DNA of 64,000 nt from Lathyrus oleraceus (GCF_024323335.1 NC_066583.1:16848665-16912664); one strand, 5' to 3'; counted from the stretch's first letter, positions 1-11,549 are shown. Program-made: numbers and translations. The notes: generated by a model from the letters alone, not told the origin.

Positions 1-1380
1 ATCAAGAACAATGTTATGTTTGTGAAGATTTTTGAAGAAAAAGTGAGAGAGAAAAATGAAGAGTTCTTTGGAAAACTAGATCTAGATCTGAATTCTGTTA
101 TGCTTCTCTAGAAAACAGTTAGAATTAGGTTTATATATGTGATGTTAATGAAGTTGCTAATCACAATTAGTGTTAATGCAATGGTGTTAATGAAATGCAA
201 GTGTTATGACCAATTAGCCAATCCACCCTATATGCATAAAAAGCAATGTAATAGTGCATATTCTGGTTTGAAATCCATTTCAAATGATGTTTGGAGGCAA
301 GTGTAATTGATACCATGTGAAAACAATGCCTCTTTTTCAAATTGCAATTTTCCCTCCAAATTCAAATGGAAATTCAATTTTTTTTGTGAGAAAAATGCAT
401 GAATTATGATGTGTAATTTGGATAGTACATGACAAGAGAAGAATGTTGCAAAAAATCCCACTTCATTTGGCCTTTTGGTTCAAAAGTTATGCACTTTTGA
501 AGTTCAAATTTTCTTGACCAAGATTGATCCATAACTTGCCAACCACACATGAGAAATTCATGTTCTTAGACTTTTTGGAAAGGTGAGAGCAAGATCTACA
601 ACTTTCATGTTAAACAAAATTTCATTTGAAGCATTTTTGTACATGTAATCTTGAGGAGAAAACCTTTCCATTTTTGGCAATTTTGAATTACAAGTCACTT
701 TCTATTTTTGGAAAGTTTTCATCTGACTTTATTTTCTTCATTGTTGATGTTTGAAATGTCAAATGAAACTTGTTTGGACATGAATGAAGTGTCTCTAACC
801 CTCTCCCACCTCCAAATCCATCAGTTGACTTGTGGTTGACTTTTCAATTGATAGATGAATTTCAGCTTGACTGTTGAACTTGAGCCTCAATCTCCTGATG
901 AAATGGCTCCAAGGATGAAACCCTAGCTTCCACAAGCTCAATAAAACCATATGATGATCCCCATCCCAATGAAGACCTCATCTCCTTGACAAACCCTGAT
1001 TGGCACAATTCAGATGATTAGGGTTGACCAGAGGTCAAAATCCTAATCCCAAGGAATCTGATCAAGCATAATGAATCTCTTGGTGATGATAAGACCATGA
1101 TGATGATGATATACCATTTCAACCAAGATGATGATCAATCTCCTTGAAGAACCAAGAAACCCTAATTTGAAGCACAAACCCTCAGATGGTTAGTGATCAA
1201 TCCTTGAAACCCTCAGGCTTGAATATCTTAACCTCTTTATCTTCTGAGCAAGACTTAGGAGGATGACTTGCTTATTGCTTCCACATGATATGCAAAGATG
1301 CAATGCCTAATGACCTAAGAAATGAAATGCAATATGCTAAGCTAGTCGCAACAGAGAAGGGCAAATTTTGAGGTGTTACA
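1..1380 (-). repeat. Ogre-like LTR fragment (5' end of an LTR)
   Basis: The right edge reads ...GCAAATTTTGAGGTGTTACA. Read on the minus strand it starts TGTAACACCTC, the same start as the LTRs of element B and close to the solo LTR at 4427. The rest is non-coding, with AGGGTTT-rich and GATGATGAT-rich stretches. It abuts an integrase reading frame of element A at 1381, so it is an insertion into element A. The remainder of this LTR and its element lie to the left of the window. No coding sequence is supported here. Confidence 0.7.
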
Positions 1381-2370
1381 CCCATACATCAAATACCTCA
1401 CAGAAAAGCATAGGTTGCTATGGCATTTTACTCTTACCAGTGATGGTCGTACCTGCTATTTGGCACTCTTTACAAGTTCTATAGGTCTCATAGGAATCTT
1501 TAAAAATAGTGGGCCAATAGAAACATGAGTCTAAGACTTTTCTTGCAGTCCTTTGAGGACCAAAGTGCCCCCTACTTGAGAAGCATCGGAAAGATGCAAA
1601 ATAGATTCAATCTCATAGTCGGGGACACATCTCCTAATTACCTGATCACTACCAAACTTCCAAAGATATGGATTATCCCAAACATAATATTTGGCATCAC
1701 TCTTGAGTTTGTGAATTTGTGTCCTAGATGCACCTGCAGGAAAAACACCAGCAACAAGATAATTAACAATATCAACAAACCAAGGAGTAACCCCATGCAA
1801 AAGTAAAAACTACTCATTAGGAAAGTCATCATGAATGGGAAAAGGATCTTCATCCCTCTCTATCCTACTCAAATGATCAGCCACCAACTTCTTAGCTCCA
1901 CTTTTATCTTTAATCTCCACATTAAACTCTTAGAGCAACGACATCCATCGAATCAATCTCGATTTTGCTTTTGGCTTCTTTAACAAGTATTTTAAAGCTG
2001 CATGGTCAGTAAGAACAACAGCCTTGGAACCTAGCAAATATGATATAAATTTATCAAGAGCAAAAACAATAGCTAGAAGTTCCTTTTCAGTGGTGGTGTA
2101 ATTAGACTGTGCAGAATCTAAAGTTCTAGAAGCATAATAAATAACATGGGAAACCTTGTCAACTCTTTGTGCAAGGACCGCCCCAACAGCATAGTTAGAA
2201 GCATCACACATAATCTCGAAATGGAGGGTCCAATCAGGGGGCTGGATGATAGGGGCGAAGGTCAATGCTTTCTTCAAGAAGTCAAATGATTTTTTTGCAA
2301 TTGTCATTGAAGTTGAAAGTGACATCATTCCTCAACAAGTTTGACAGCGGAAGAGCTATCTTGCTGAAAT
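1381..2370 (-). pseudogene. pol: Athila-like pol: RNase H end and integrase start (element A)
   Basis: Minus-strand reading gives the RNase H of the reverse transcriptase: an IMCDASNYAVGAVLAQR stretch near 2200 with the first catalytic Asp, TEKELLA with the Glu, and LTDHAALKYLL with another Asp. A chromodomain-free linker follows, then the start of integrase with VIRRCVP and a zinc-finger part ending in CKECQ near 1470. It stops at FDVWG at 1381, just before the first catalytic Asp of integrase, because the Ogre LTR is inserted there. In-frame stops occur near 1930 and 1805, and a frameshift near 1530. These enzymes would remove the RNA template and insert the cDNA; this copy cannot. Confidence 0.8.
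2222..2370. repeat. 149 bp direct repeat, copy 1 (element A sequence)
   Basis: Matches 3774-3922 with three differences by eye. Both copies are element A sequence from the RT/RNase H junction. Only the second continues into RT and only the first into RNase H, so the two copies bracket the insert at 2371-3773. Confidence 0.9.
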
Positions 2371-2630
2371 GAAGGAGAATTGCGGTCCAAAACGCAGCGG
2401 AAATTAAAATTTTCTCCTTTAGAGATCCTTACGAATGGTCATGATCAGTGATAGAATATTTACCTCTTGTGACGATTGAAACCTTTGGTGCAGATCTCTT
2501 GTGACGATCAAAACCTTTGATGCAGATCCACGAAGCGATCACGAACGTTGAACGATGACAACGTCTCTACTCAGTCCACACGAACGGATTCCTTCAATCT
2601 CAGTGCTAGCTGGTATGAATGAAGGCTTTA

Positions 2631-2693
<63 letters not shown>

Positions 2694-3773
2694 AACGAAA
2701 TTAATGCAACCGCTATTAATGCTTCTGCACAAGGGTTCTATTTATAGAACCACTTGTGTGGGCTTCAAGCTAAAAGCCCACTTAAGTGTATTTTGGCCCA
2801 TATCTTATAATATGCCCAAAATCACTTAAGCCCATGGTACCTTACCATATTTCGTATTCTACTCAAGTACACCGTACCTTACGATGTTCTATAATTCACT
2901 TAAGGGCACCGTACCTTACGGTATTCCTTAGTTACTCTATCTCTCATCAATCCGTCCTTTGTGTGTGACCCTGTAGGTTTTCGTGACGTTGGCAATTATA
3001 TTAAATCACGCATTTAACATAATAAATAGTGAGCGGTATCTAGCAACACATCACTGCTACCCAAGACACGAAAATGTCATGTGATCTGACAATTCCTTCT
3101 GTGATAATACTTATGTGTATAATTACCCTTTTGCCCTTATGTCTATATTGAACACAAGGCATAGACCGTGTCATCCTTGTCCAGTTCAATATTGGGCCCA
3201 TAGACATTTATCCTGTTATGTAGGATGGGCAAATTCCATCTATGTCACTCATGTCCCTTAGCATGCTTCGTGGAGTACCCATCAACTGTCTTTATGGTTA
3301 TCCAGTTACGGACAACGTTTGATCAGCAATAAAGCACTCGACTCCACATCTAGGATCCATAATGGTTTCAGGTCGAAGAGTGGTATACACCATTATCACC
3401 ATGAGAATAACTTATGACACTTTGCATAACTTTCTATATAGTATTCTCATAGCGGGTCAATCCGGTATAAATATTACTCCTAATATTGATACCTATGTTT
3501 AAGACTTGATAACTCTTTATCCATGATCCATGAGATGTGATCATCAGTCTACAAACATAATAGTCTTAATGCTTTAATGTTATCCCACTTCACACTAAAG
3601 CTCGACTACGGATACTTTAAGAATAGTGTCCTTATGTTTAATGTGTTCTCATGATTAAGTCACACTTAATACATTAAACGAACTATCTATTCCAGGGACT
3701 TTATTAATCAACCATAATAAAGAAAATGCCTTTTATTATTAATAAATAATTCGATACAAGTACCAAAAAGTAT
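2371..3773 (-). mobile_element. 1.4 kb insert, probable LTR-type fragment with promoter
   Basis: This stretch is foreign to element A and non-coding. On the minus strand it has a TATAAATA box inside a perfect inverted repeat (GGTTCTA TTTA TAGAACC, about 2734-2751), followed by a CT-rich microsatellite. Together this looks like the promoter half of a retrotransposon LTR, perhaps Ty1/copia. I cannot see TG...CA ends or a short target duplication, so the family is not settled. On the plus strand the AGAGAG microsatellite spans about 2633-2692. Confidence 0.45.
2633..2692. repeat. (GA)n microsatellite
   Basis: Nearly pure AG dinucleotide tract, broken once by a T. It lies inside the 1.4 kb insert, just downstream of its minus-strand TATA box. 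Confidence 0.95.
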
Positions 3774-3922
3774 TGGAGGGTCCAGTCAGGGGGCTGGATG
3801 ATAGGGGCGGAGGTCAATGCTTTCTTCAAGAAGTCAAATGATTTTTTTGCAATTGTCATTGAAGTTGAAAGTGACATCATTCTTCAACAAGTTTGACAGC
3901 GGAAGAGCTATCTTGCTGAAAT
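3774..3922. repeat. 149 bp direct repeat, copy 2 (element A sequence)
   Basis: Second copy of the repeat at 2222-2370. It runs on without a break into RT sequence of element A. Confidence 0.9.
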
Positions 3923-4426
3923 CCTTTATTAAGCGCCTGTAAAAAGCTGCATGACCAAGAAAAGAATGAATCTCGCGAATGTAAGATGGATAAGGAAGTG
4001 TAGAAATAACATCGACCTTAGCAGGGTCTACAGAAATTCCTTTTTTAGAAATTATGTGACCCAGGACAATTCAATGTTCGACCATAAAATGGCATTTTTC
4101 ATAATTTAAAACAAGGCCAGTTTCGATGCATCTCTCTAAAACCAAATTTAAACTATTTAAACATCCATCAAATGAAGAACCATAAACAGTGAAATCATCC
4201 ATAAACACTTCCATGCAATTTTCAATAAAATCAGCAAAAATGCTAATCATGCATCTCTGAAATGTGCCAGGAGCATTACAAAGACCAAAAGGCATCCTCC
4301 TGTAAGCAAATGTACCAAATGGACACGTAAAAGTGGTATTTTCTTGATCTTCTGGTGCAATATGAATCTGAAAGTAACCTGAAAAACCATCAAGAAAACA
4401 ATAGTGTGATTTACCAGCTAGTCGTT
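3923..4426 (-). pseudogene. pol: Athila-like reverse transcriptase, palm part (element A)
   Basis: Minus-strand reading contains FLDGFSGYFQ, then RRMPFGLCNAP and the catalytic FMDD box in EVFMDDFTVYG near 4195. It runs on to the connection domain ahead of RNase H, with a stop near 4070. The upstream finger part of the same domain lies at 10043-10210. The two halves are separated by the solo LTR, whose five-base target duplication (TCGTT) falls in this reading frame. Copies DNA from the element RNA in intact relatives. Confidence 0.85.
4422..4426. repeat. Target-site duplication TCGTT, left
   Basis: Perfect match to 10043-10047 on the other side of the solo LTR. Confidence 0.9.
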
Positions 4427-5209
4427 TGTAGCACCTCAAATTTGCACCCATCATTGTACATACATTTTCATATTAGGTCATAGCATATCATGGTCCATTG
4501 CATAGCATTGCATTGCCTCTTTTGCCTCAAGTGCAAGCCAATCAAGGAATTGGGTCAAACTGATCAGGAGATCAGTCAGTCAAGCAAGCAAGCCCAATTC
4601 TCAAGGGAGCCAAGGCCTTGGGGTTTGTCCAACAAGTTCACATGGCTTGGAGGTCTATTTGAAGTATTTTGGTCAAGGGTTGAAGACTTGGAGATCATCA
4701 GTTCATACACAGACAGTCAAAAACCCTAAAAAAGTCAACTGTCAGTCAAGGCAGTGGATGGTGGCCATTCTTGTGGAATTTGGGCACCATGATCAATAAT
4801 CAAGAGTTCATGCAACTTGGGACATCATTTGAAGTCAAGTTCTCAAGGAATTAGGGTTTGGAAATCATCAGTCAATGCACAATCAGTCAGAAACCCTAAA
4901 AGTCAACTGTTGGTCAACTGCCTATTTAATCAGTGATTTGATGAAAGGAAATGGTTTGTGAGATCTTATTCATGTCCAAATAGTCATCATATATCATGTC
5001 AAACACCATCATGGAAGAATTTGGAGCCAGATCAAAAATTTCCCAAAATGGAAACTGGGCCTGTAACTGAAACCTACCATAAATGGAAAGTCTTGATCCT
5101 CAAACCTACATTTTGATACAAGCCTCAAATGAATTTTTGCCCAACATGAAAGTTGAAGATCTTATTCTCCCATTTCCAAAAAGTCCTAGAACTCTCAATT
5201 CCCATGTGT

Positions 5210-5637
5210 GGTTGGCAAGTTATGATCGAATCGATTTCAGAAAATCTTGAACTTCAGAAGACCATATCTCTCAAACCGTTTGGCCAATTTTGGTGGGGTT
5301 TTTTCCTACAAGTCACATTTGATCCCCTCTTTCCAAAAATATAAATTTCATGAGCCAAAACTTCACCAATCAAAATGGCATTTTTTGACTTGTCTCATTT
5401 AAATTCAAGTTTGACCAAGGGTTGGTTGGCAAGTTATGATCGAATCGATTTCAGAAAATCTTGAACTTCAGAAGACCATATCTCTCAAACCGTTTGGCCA
5501 ATTTTGGTGGGGTTTTTTCCTACAAGTCACATTTGATCCCCTCTTTCCAAAAATATAAATTTCATGAGCCAAAACTTCACCAATCAAAATGGCATTTTTT
5601 GACTTGTCTCATTTAAATTCAAGTTTGACCAAGGGTT
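5210..5637. repeat. Perfect-looking 214 bp tandem duplication in the solo LTR
   Basis: Copy 1 is 5210-5423 and copy 2 is 5424-5637, both starting GGTTGGCAAGTTATGATCG. I saw no difference between them, so the duplication is recent compared with the age of the LTR. Confidence 0.9.
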
Positions 5638-6569
5638 GACTTTTTGATATAATCTTTTTTTTACCATTTGGCCATTCAAACATGTTTAGAAATCATATTT
5701 TGGTCATGTTACAAGTCATTTTCGTGCAAGTACTTACACCCATCACATAGCCATGCCTAGTTGCTTGAAAATGGGAAGAAAAGTACAATTTGCAACCACC
5801 ATATCCCACATATCCATGGACCATCCTTGGTACCACAACATAGCAGGTTTTTCATCATTTTTCTGTCATGTTACACACTAATAGCAGCCACATTCTAACA
5901 GAAAAAAAATCTCTCTCTCTCATTTGGCTCATTGCTCATTTTGTAAAATCTGTCAAAAACTCCAAAGAACTGAACATTACCTTGCCTAAAACAACATCCA
6001 TACAACATTGTGGACCTGTTTCAACCATCATTTTGCAGCTGTAAAGCCATGTTCATGGACTGTTTTGGAAGAGCTTCATTAATGGCAGAAACTATTTAGA
6101 GCCATTTCAAGCTATCTCAAGCCAAGCTTCCTTCACCATTCACCTTGTGGAAGTTTGTCGAGCATCTGTTTTGAGCAAATACACCAAACAACATCTGTAC
6201 CACGACTGTCCTTCAATTTTGGTAAGAACTCGAGTCACTCTTTTTTCTAAATCATGCATTGCTTTGTGTAGAGCTCTTTGTGCTGGTCGTTTTGGAACTT
6301 GAACCACTAAAAATGGTTGGCTATTTTGAAAGTTATGCCATGTTAAAGTTTGATGTGTGAATATGCTTTTGCTTATTTTTCTCTTAATAGCTTGAATCAA
6401 TGTTAATGGTTGTGGGATTATTAATGTACATGATGAGATGCACACATTGGTATATTTGTTTTTTGAATTTTAAAAAAAAAAATTTGACCTGGGTTTGTAG
6501 TGATGAACATTTTCTTTTTAACATGAATACTGTAAATGTTTTTCTGTTATGAATACTGGGCATTTCTTT

Positions 6570-6660
6570 TACTGTAGCAAACATTTACATGCTTTGCCTT
6601 TTGTTTTCGCAACCTTTTACTGTAGCAAACATTTACATGCTTTGCCTTTTGTTTTCGCGT
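6570..6660. repeat. 47 bp tandem duplication
   Basis: Two copies of a unit containing ACTGTAGCAAACATTTACAT and ending TTGTTTTCGC, directly upstream of the tRNA-like sequence. Confidence 0.85.
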
Positions 6661-6670
6661 TTGCCAAAAG

Positions 6671-6741
6671 ATCTGGGGCGAGGGGGATTCGAACCCCAGA
6701 CCTTTGCTTCAAATACCAAGTGTTTTACCACTGGGGCGCAA
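6671..6741 (-). other. tRNA-derived sequence with internal promoter boxes, not a functional tRNA
   Basis: The minus strand has a perfect B box (GGTTCGAATCC, 6685-6695), with the T-arm stem around it. About 36 bases upstream is an A-box-like CAGTGGTAAAACACT. The spacing fits a tRNA. The ends do not: GCGCCCC at the 5' side cannot pair with CGCCCCA at the 3' side, so there is no acceptor stem. It could be a captured tRNA fragment or the head of a SINE-like sequence within the LTR. Confidence 0.5.
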
Positions 6742-8804
6742 TGCCAATTCATTTATTTAGCGCCTTCTATGAAACATATATTAAAAAGGAGCGCTGAGTT
6801 TTGTTTTTTCAGCAAAGCCAACCGCCACCTAGGATTAATGGGTGGCTGTGTTTTTTTCTCTTTTTAATTCCTAATCCACTTTAATTCATTTAAATAAATT
6901 CATTTCAATAATTATTTCACTTTGTCCCACAAACTTGCAAAAATCATAACTTATTTATTTCAAATCCAAATTTCATGGGAATTTTTGTGTGGCGTTCATC
7001 TCCATCTCTAGTTTTTTATCACATTTTTTCCAGAATTTTTGGATGATTGGTTTCTAATTGGTGCTAGGGTTTGTGACATGTGACCAATTCTTGTACACTT
7101 TGCCAAAACATTTGTGAAATGATGAGAATGTATCCAATGGCTCCCAAATTTTTTGTGCTTAAACTAGACACATTCATGGTGATTTTGGTGTAGAGTTTGT
7201 GAATTTATCTTATGTGGTTTGAGAGTTATGATTTTTTGAATTAGGGTGTGACAATTTGTGTCACACCATTGATGTCCAACTTGCTGATTTTTGTATCCAT
7301 GCTTCTTGACCTCCAATTGATCTGATTTTTTGCATGAACCTACTCGTGTATGTCTAGTTTACATGTGAATTTTCTTGGAATTATTTGAGGCATTTTCCTA
7401 ATTGTTTGAGATTTTCTCCCCTGGTTAGTCATATGTTGACCTTGTGTGACACTTGTTCCCATTTCATTTGTGAAATTCTCATACTTTATTGGATGGACAT
7501 GAAATTTTACATGAGATAACTAGACATCCTCATCTTTGCCATGGTTTTGATCCCATTCATTTATCATATGCCATCTCTGATTTATGAATTTTCTAAGTTG
7601 ATACATGTTTGGTTGGCTTCTTTGAGCATGTTCAAAATTGCTTTGACTTTCTGATTTTCATTGACTGCCTTCCACTTGTCCAAATGAGACGAAATTTGAC
7701 ATGCTTACCATGCTATGGATTGTGATTGACCATGATTTATTTGGTGATTTTTTGGAAATGTTTGAGTTGACTTTTGAGTTAAGTCTTGCTGTTGACTCCT
7801 ATGAGCTTCTGTTTGCCATACTTTGACCTAAATGGTTCATGAAATGATGATGATGATTGATATGAATGTGAACCCAATTGGTTTTGTTTCCTAATTGTTT
7901 GAACATGATTTTGGATACTTACCCCTTGCTGTTTTGACTTTCTTAATCTCTTTTGACCCTAGGCTTGCCCTAGTGGTCCTGTTACTCACCTTTGAGCTTG
8001 TGTTTTCAGGTTGACCATCAAATGGCCATTAAGACCAATTCATTTGACTGAGCTTGCTTAAATATCATGACTAACTTGTGTGTTTTGTAGGTGGCTTGGC
8101 TCACATGCCTTAAGCCTTGTGCCTTGCACATCCATGTGCCTCTAATTGACTGTTGGTGTCTGTTTCTGTTTGTTTTGTTTGAAGTTGCATACTAACATCT
8201 GCTTGACTGTTTCAGGTGCTTTAGTTGCTTAGTTCCTTGTGAACTTTTTGCTTTGCTTTGCTTGTATAAGCAATTTGCATTGAGGTATGTCTCTTTTACT
8301 TCATGTAGTCTGGAAGACCTGGCCTGTTACTTGGCCAGGCAACTGTCTGAAGTCCTCCTTAAGAGGCAATGTTTGTGGATGTTTAACTTTGTCCTTGCAT
8401 AGAGTCAAAGTCCTCCTAAGTGAAGAGGCAATTGGTGGAAGGTAGGGATATGCAATCTATCCCCCACTATTCAGTGTGTCATCTGCTTTTGCTCACACCA
8501 CTGTGTTGATGCATTGCAGATACAAACCCAAGATCTTGTACAATTGTACAGTTGAGTCAGTTTTAAATGTGTAGAAGGGTTCCCACTTTCTGAACCCACA
8601 CATTCTTGTCTTGAGCTCTCCCAGGCCAGGGATAAGAGCTGTGAAGTCTTATCTTCACCCACCTTTCATCTGCTTCACCTTAGCCCCTCAATGGCAAGGT
8701 TAAGAGCACATTCACCCCATTCCAGAGGTTTGTTTGTCGAGGTTGATATGACCCCTTGACTAAAACCTAACCCTTGTTTGAGCCGCTTGTTTGTGTATAG
8801 CGTG

Positions 8805-8990
8805 TGCTATCTGTGCTTGTAGGATTGTTTGACTTGCTTCCTGTGCAAGATAGGATTGTTTGACTTGCTTCCTGTGCAAGTTAGGATTAGTTTAGACTTG
8901 CTTCCTGTGCAAGTTAGGTTTTGCTTGGCTTGCTTCCTGTGCAAGTTAAGTGTGTGTGGCTTGCTTCCTGTGTGAGCCATGCTTAGGATA
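8805..8990 (+). repeat. Five hairpin-forming tandem repeats in the solo LTR
   Basis: Units of about 35-40 bp share CTTGC TTCCTGT GCAAG, a stem of five or more bases with a TTCCTGT loop. The last unit has GGCTTGC and GTGAGCC arms that still pair. The same array appears reversed at 63890-64000. Confidence 0.85.
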
Positions 8991-9129
8991 GGTTGGCCCT
9001 TGTGCCATTTAGCTAGAAACCTTAACTTAGGGTTGATTTTGCATGACAACATCTAGGCTCGAGTCGTAGTCTCCCTAGAGTTGTGTCTCCCTCTGTTATC
9101 TGGTTAGGCTAGTCCTTTATCCCTCCGTA

Positions 9130-9750
9130 GGGGAACTACATCGCCCTGATCTTCATACCAGATGAAGTATGTAGGCAGGAGATTGAGCTGATCTCTCCGG
9201 GCGCCCTTTTTCTTTTTGTTTGCGTGGCAACTATTAGGCTCGAGCTCTAGTCTCCCTTTTAGTTTGTTTGTTCGCCCTTTTTCTTTCTTGTGTGTGTTGT
9301 TTGACAGTTGCTAGGCTCGAGTGCCTGACTCCTTAGCAATTTGTCGCCTGTGTCTTTTGTTTTGCCTTGTTGTGTGCTTGGAAGCTGATGTAAGTCCATC
9401 GAGTGGCATTTGGGTTCCAGTGTGCGTGCGTTTTGGTTCGGATGCTGATGTAAGTCCAGTGACTGGCGTTCAGGCTCCACGTTTGCCTCTTTGTGTTGTT
9501 TCGGTTCGGATGCTGATGTAAGTCCAGTGATTGGCATTCAGGCTCCACGTTTGCCTTTGTCTTGTTTGTTGGTGCGCGTGTCAGCCGAGCTACGAATGCT
9601 CTGATTCTTCTCTCGTCCGAGAAGATACGTATGCATAGGATGCGACATCCTAGCGAGCATGTGTCGTTCCCCCAGTCCGAACTACTTCGACTCTGATGTC
9701 TATGCCTGATAGACTAAGTAGGCCCAGGATACGATATCCTGCCGAGTCAG
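9130..9750 (+). other. Three copies of a conserved two-hairpin module (solo LTR)
   Basis: Copies lie near 9130-9215, 9585-9660 and 9680-9750. In the element sense each has a CTACG-like or CTCTGAT-type flank, an inner hairpin, a TACGTATGC-like linker and a second hairpin. Inner stems are CTTCAT/ATGAAG, TTCTC/GAGAA and GTCTAT/ATAGAC. Second stems include TAGGAT/ATCCTA and CAGGAT/ATCCTG. The arms differ between copies yet still pair. Confidence 0.7.
9376..9560 (+). repeat. Three units of an approximately 65 bp tandem repeat
   Basis: Each unit contains GCTGATGTAAGTCCA followed by a GGCATT/GGCGTT stretch and a GTTTGCCT-like tail. The copies at 63530-63660 are the same repeat on the other strand. 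Confidence 0.8.
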
Positions 9751-9841
9751 TTTCAGTCAGTCTCTTTTGTCTCCTTCAGCCAGTGTGTGTGAGTTTGGGC
9801 AGTGTTTAGCAACCAATATTCCTTCCTTTTGTGCGTGGATC

Positions 9842-9857
9842 CCGTAGAGTACTACGG
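9842..9857 (+). other. Conserved LTR hairpin CCGTAG-AGTA-CTACGG
   Basis: Six-base perfect stem with an AGTA loop (TACT on the other strand). It is followed by the conserved GGGGTGCTAATACC block. It is one of seven copies in the window. Confidence 0.85.
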
Positions 9858-10042
9858 ATGCGTAGGGGTGCTAATACCTTCCCTTCGCATAACCGACTCC
9901 CGAACCCATTCTCTTTGGTCGCGAGACCATGTTCTTTCCCAGGTTTACTTCGAGCGTTTCCTTTCCCTCTTTTGGGATAAATAACGCACGGTGGCGGCTC
10001 TGTTGTTCTTCTTTTCCCGCCGGTTTTTCGCGCGATGCGACA

Positions 10043-11338
10043 TCGTTCAAGCATTTGGTCAATGAACGGCAAAGGGAAGTGATCCTTTCTAGTAGCCTGA
10101 TTCAATCTCCTGTAATCAATACAAACTCTCCAACTATTTTGAACTCTAGTGGGAACAAGTTCATTTTTTTTCATTTTTGACCACTGTGAGTCCAGATTTC
10201 TTAGGTACAACCTGCACTGGGCTTACCCATTTACTGTCAGAGATAGGATAAATGATACCTGCTTGCAAGAGTTTGGTTACCTCTTTCTTCACAACATCGA
10301 GAATCAAAGGATTAAGCCTCCTTTGGGGCTGCCTCACTGTTTTACAACCATCCTCAAGTAAAATCCCGTGCATACACATTGAGGGACTAATGCCTGGTAT
10401 GTCAGCCAATGTTCGCCCAATCGCCTTTTTATGCTTCCTTAAAACCTGCAAAAGCTTATTTTCTTGATCGAAATCAAGTTTAGAAGAAATTATAACCGGA
10501 AGTTTTTCATTACTATCTACATAAGCATATTTCAGATTTTCAGGGAGTTGTTTCAGCTCTAGGGAAGGTGGTTGCTCAATGGATGGGGTGTTTGGGACAA
10601 CCGGGATGTCGAGAGCTTCAACTGCATAAACAACTTCATGGACAACTTCACATGTAGGAGAAATGTTACCCTGCAAGGCAACATCAATCTCAGCACATAC
10701 AACACAAAGTTTAGTGTCAGTACAATCATGACATGAATAAAGATCATCAAACCCAGATAGAGATGGAAAATCAAGTGAAAACAATTCAGAAAAAGTGTCA
10801 TCAACCAACTTAGAGATCAACTCAATATGAAAAACAGAATGCTCCTCCAAGGGATGTTTCATGGCATCGAAAATGTTAAATTTTGAGACAATGTCACCAA
10901 ATTCCATGGACATGGTTCCATCATCGACATCAATTTTTGTTTTCACCGTTTTCATGAACGGTCTGCCTAAAATGATGGGCGATCTGCTTGAATTTATTTC
11001 TCCATACATGTCCAGAATTTAGAAATCTGCAGGAAAAATCAAGTCATTAACTTGAACAAGCACATCTTTCACTACTCCAATAGGGCGAGCATTGCTTCTG
11101 GTCGCTAGTTGAATGATTAAACCTGTATGCTGCAAAGGACCAAGATCAAGGTTATTATAAACAGAAGTAGGCATAACAATAATGCCCGCTCCCAAATCAA
11201 GCATGAAATTTTCGAATTTACTATCCCCAATGGTACATGGAATAGCAAAAGTTCCTGGATCCTTGCACTTTTGGGGTATGGCCTGATTGAGGGATGAAAC
11301 AGTAGCTTTTTCAGGTGAATGTTTAGGCTGGATAAGGG
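10043..11338 (-). pseudogene. pol: Athila-like protease and start of reverse transcriptase (element A)
   Basis: Minus-strand reading begins in the protease: a KCKDPGTFAIPCTIGD stretch near 11250, then a DLGA active-site box near 11195 followed by IVMPTSVY. An in-frame TAA sits at about 11016-11018. The flap and C-terminal part with IILGRPFM follow near 10970. A linker leads to the RT start, PRRLNP and then [25 protein letters not shown] near 10090. A frameshift in the T-run at 10160-10178 splits the frame. The left end is the solo LTR insertion, so the rest of RT is at 3923-4426. The right end is element B. Confidence 0.85.
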
Positions 11339-11549
11339 TGTCGCAACCTGAAAAATACAGTGCGAAAAAAAAACAACCGGCGAAAGAAAATGACAGAAGA
11401 GTCGCTACCGTGCGTTATTCATCCCAAAGGAGGGAAAGGAATTGCTCGAAGTAAACCTGAAAAAGGAAAGGACAAGACGGGGTCTCGCAACCAAATCTTG
11501 GGTTCGGGAGTCGGTGATGCGAAGGGAAGGTATTAGCACCCCTACACAT

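Larger units (their letters stand above)
4427..10042 (+). mobile_element. Solo LTR of an Ogre-type retrotransposon (5.6 kb)
   Basis: Starts TGTAGCACCTC and ends GATGCGACA, with a perfect TCGTT duplication on both sides. No primer site, gag, pol or second LTR lies inside, so it is one LTR left after recombination between the two LTRs of a full element. The last 1.3 kb matches, in reverse, the LTR that enters the window at 63048. Inside are a 214 bp tandem duplication (5210-5637), a 47 bp duplication near 6570-6660, a tRNA-like stretch (6671-6741), hairpin repeats (8805-8990), about 65 bp repeats (9376-9560) and structured modules (9130-9750, 9842-9920). A LTR over 5 kb is unusual for most families but expected for Ogre. 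Confidence 0.85.

Noticed and set aside
6671..6741. Functional tRNA gene
   Set aside because: The acceptor arms are not complementary and the anticodon arm cannot be drawn convincingly.
6549..6797. Open frame with a GARGIRTPDL stretch
   Set aside because: This peptide comes from reading through the tRNA-like B box region; it is a known type of false protein.
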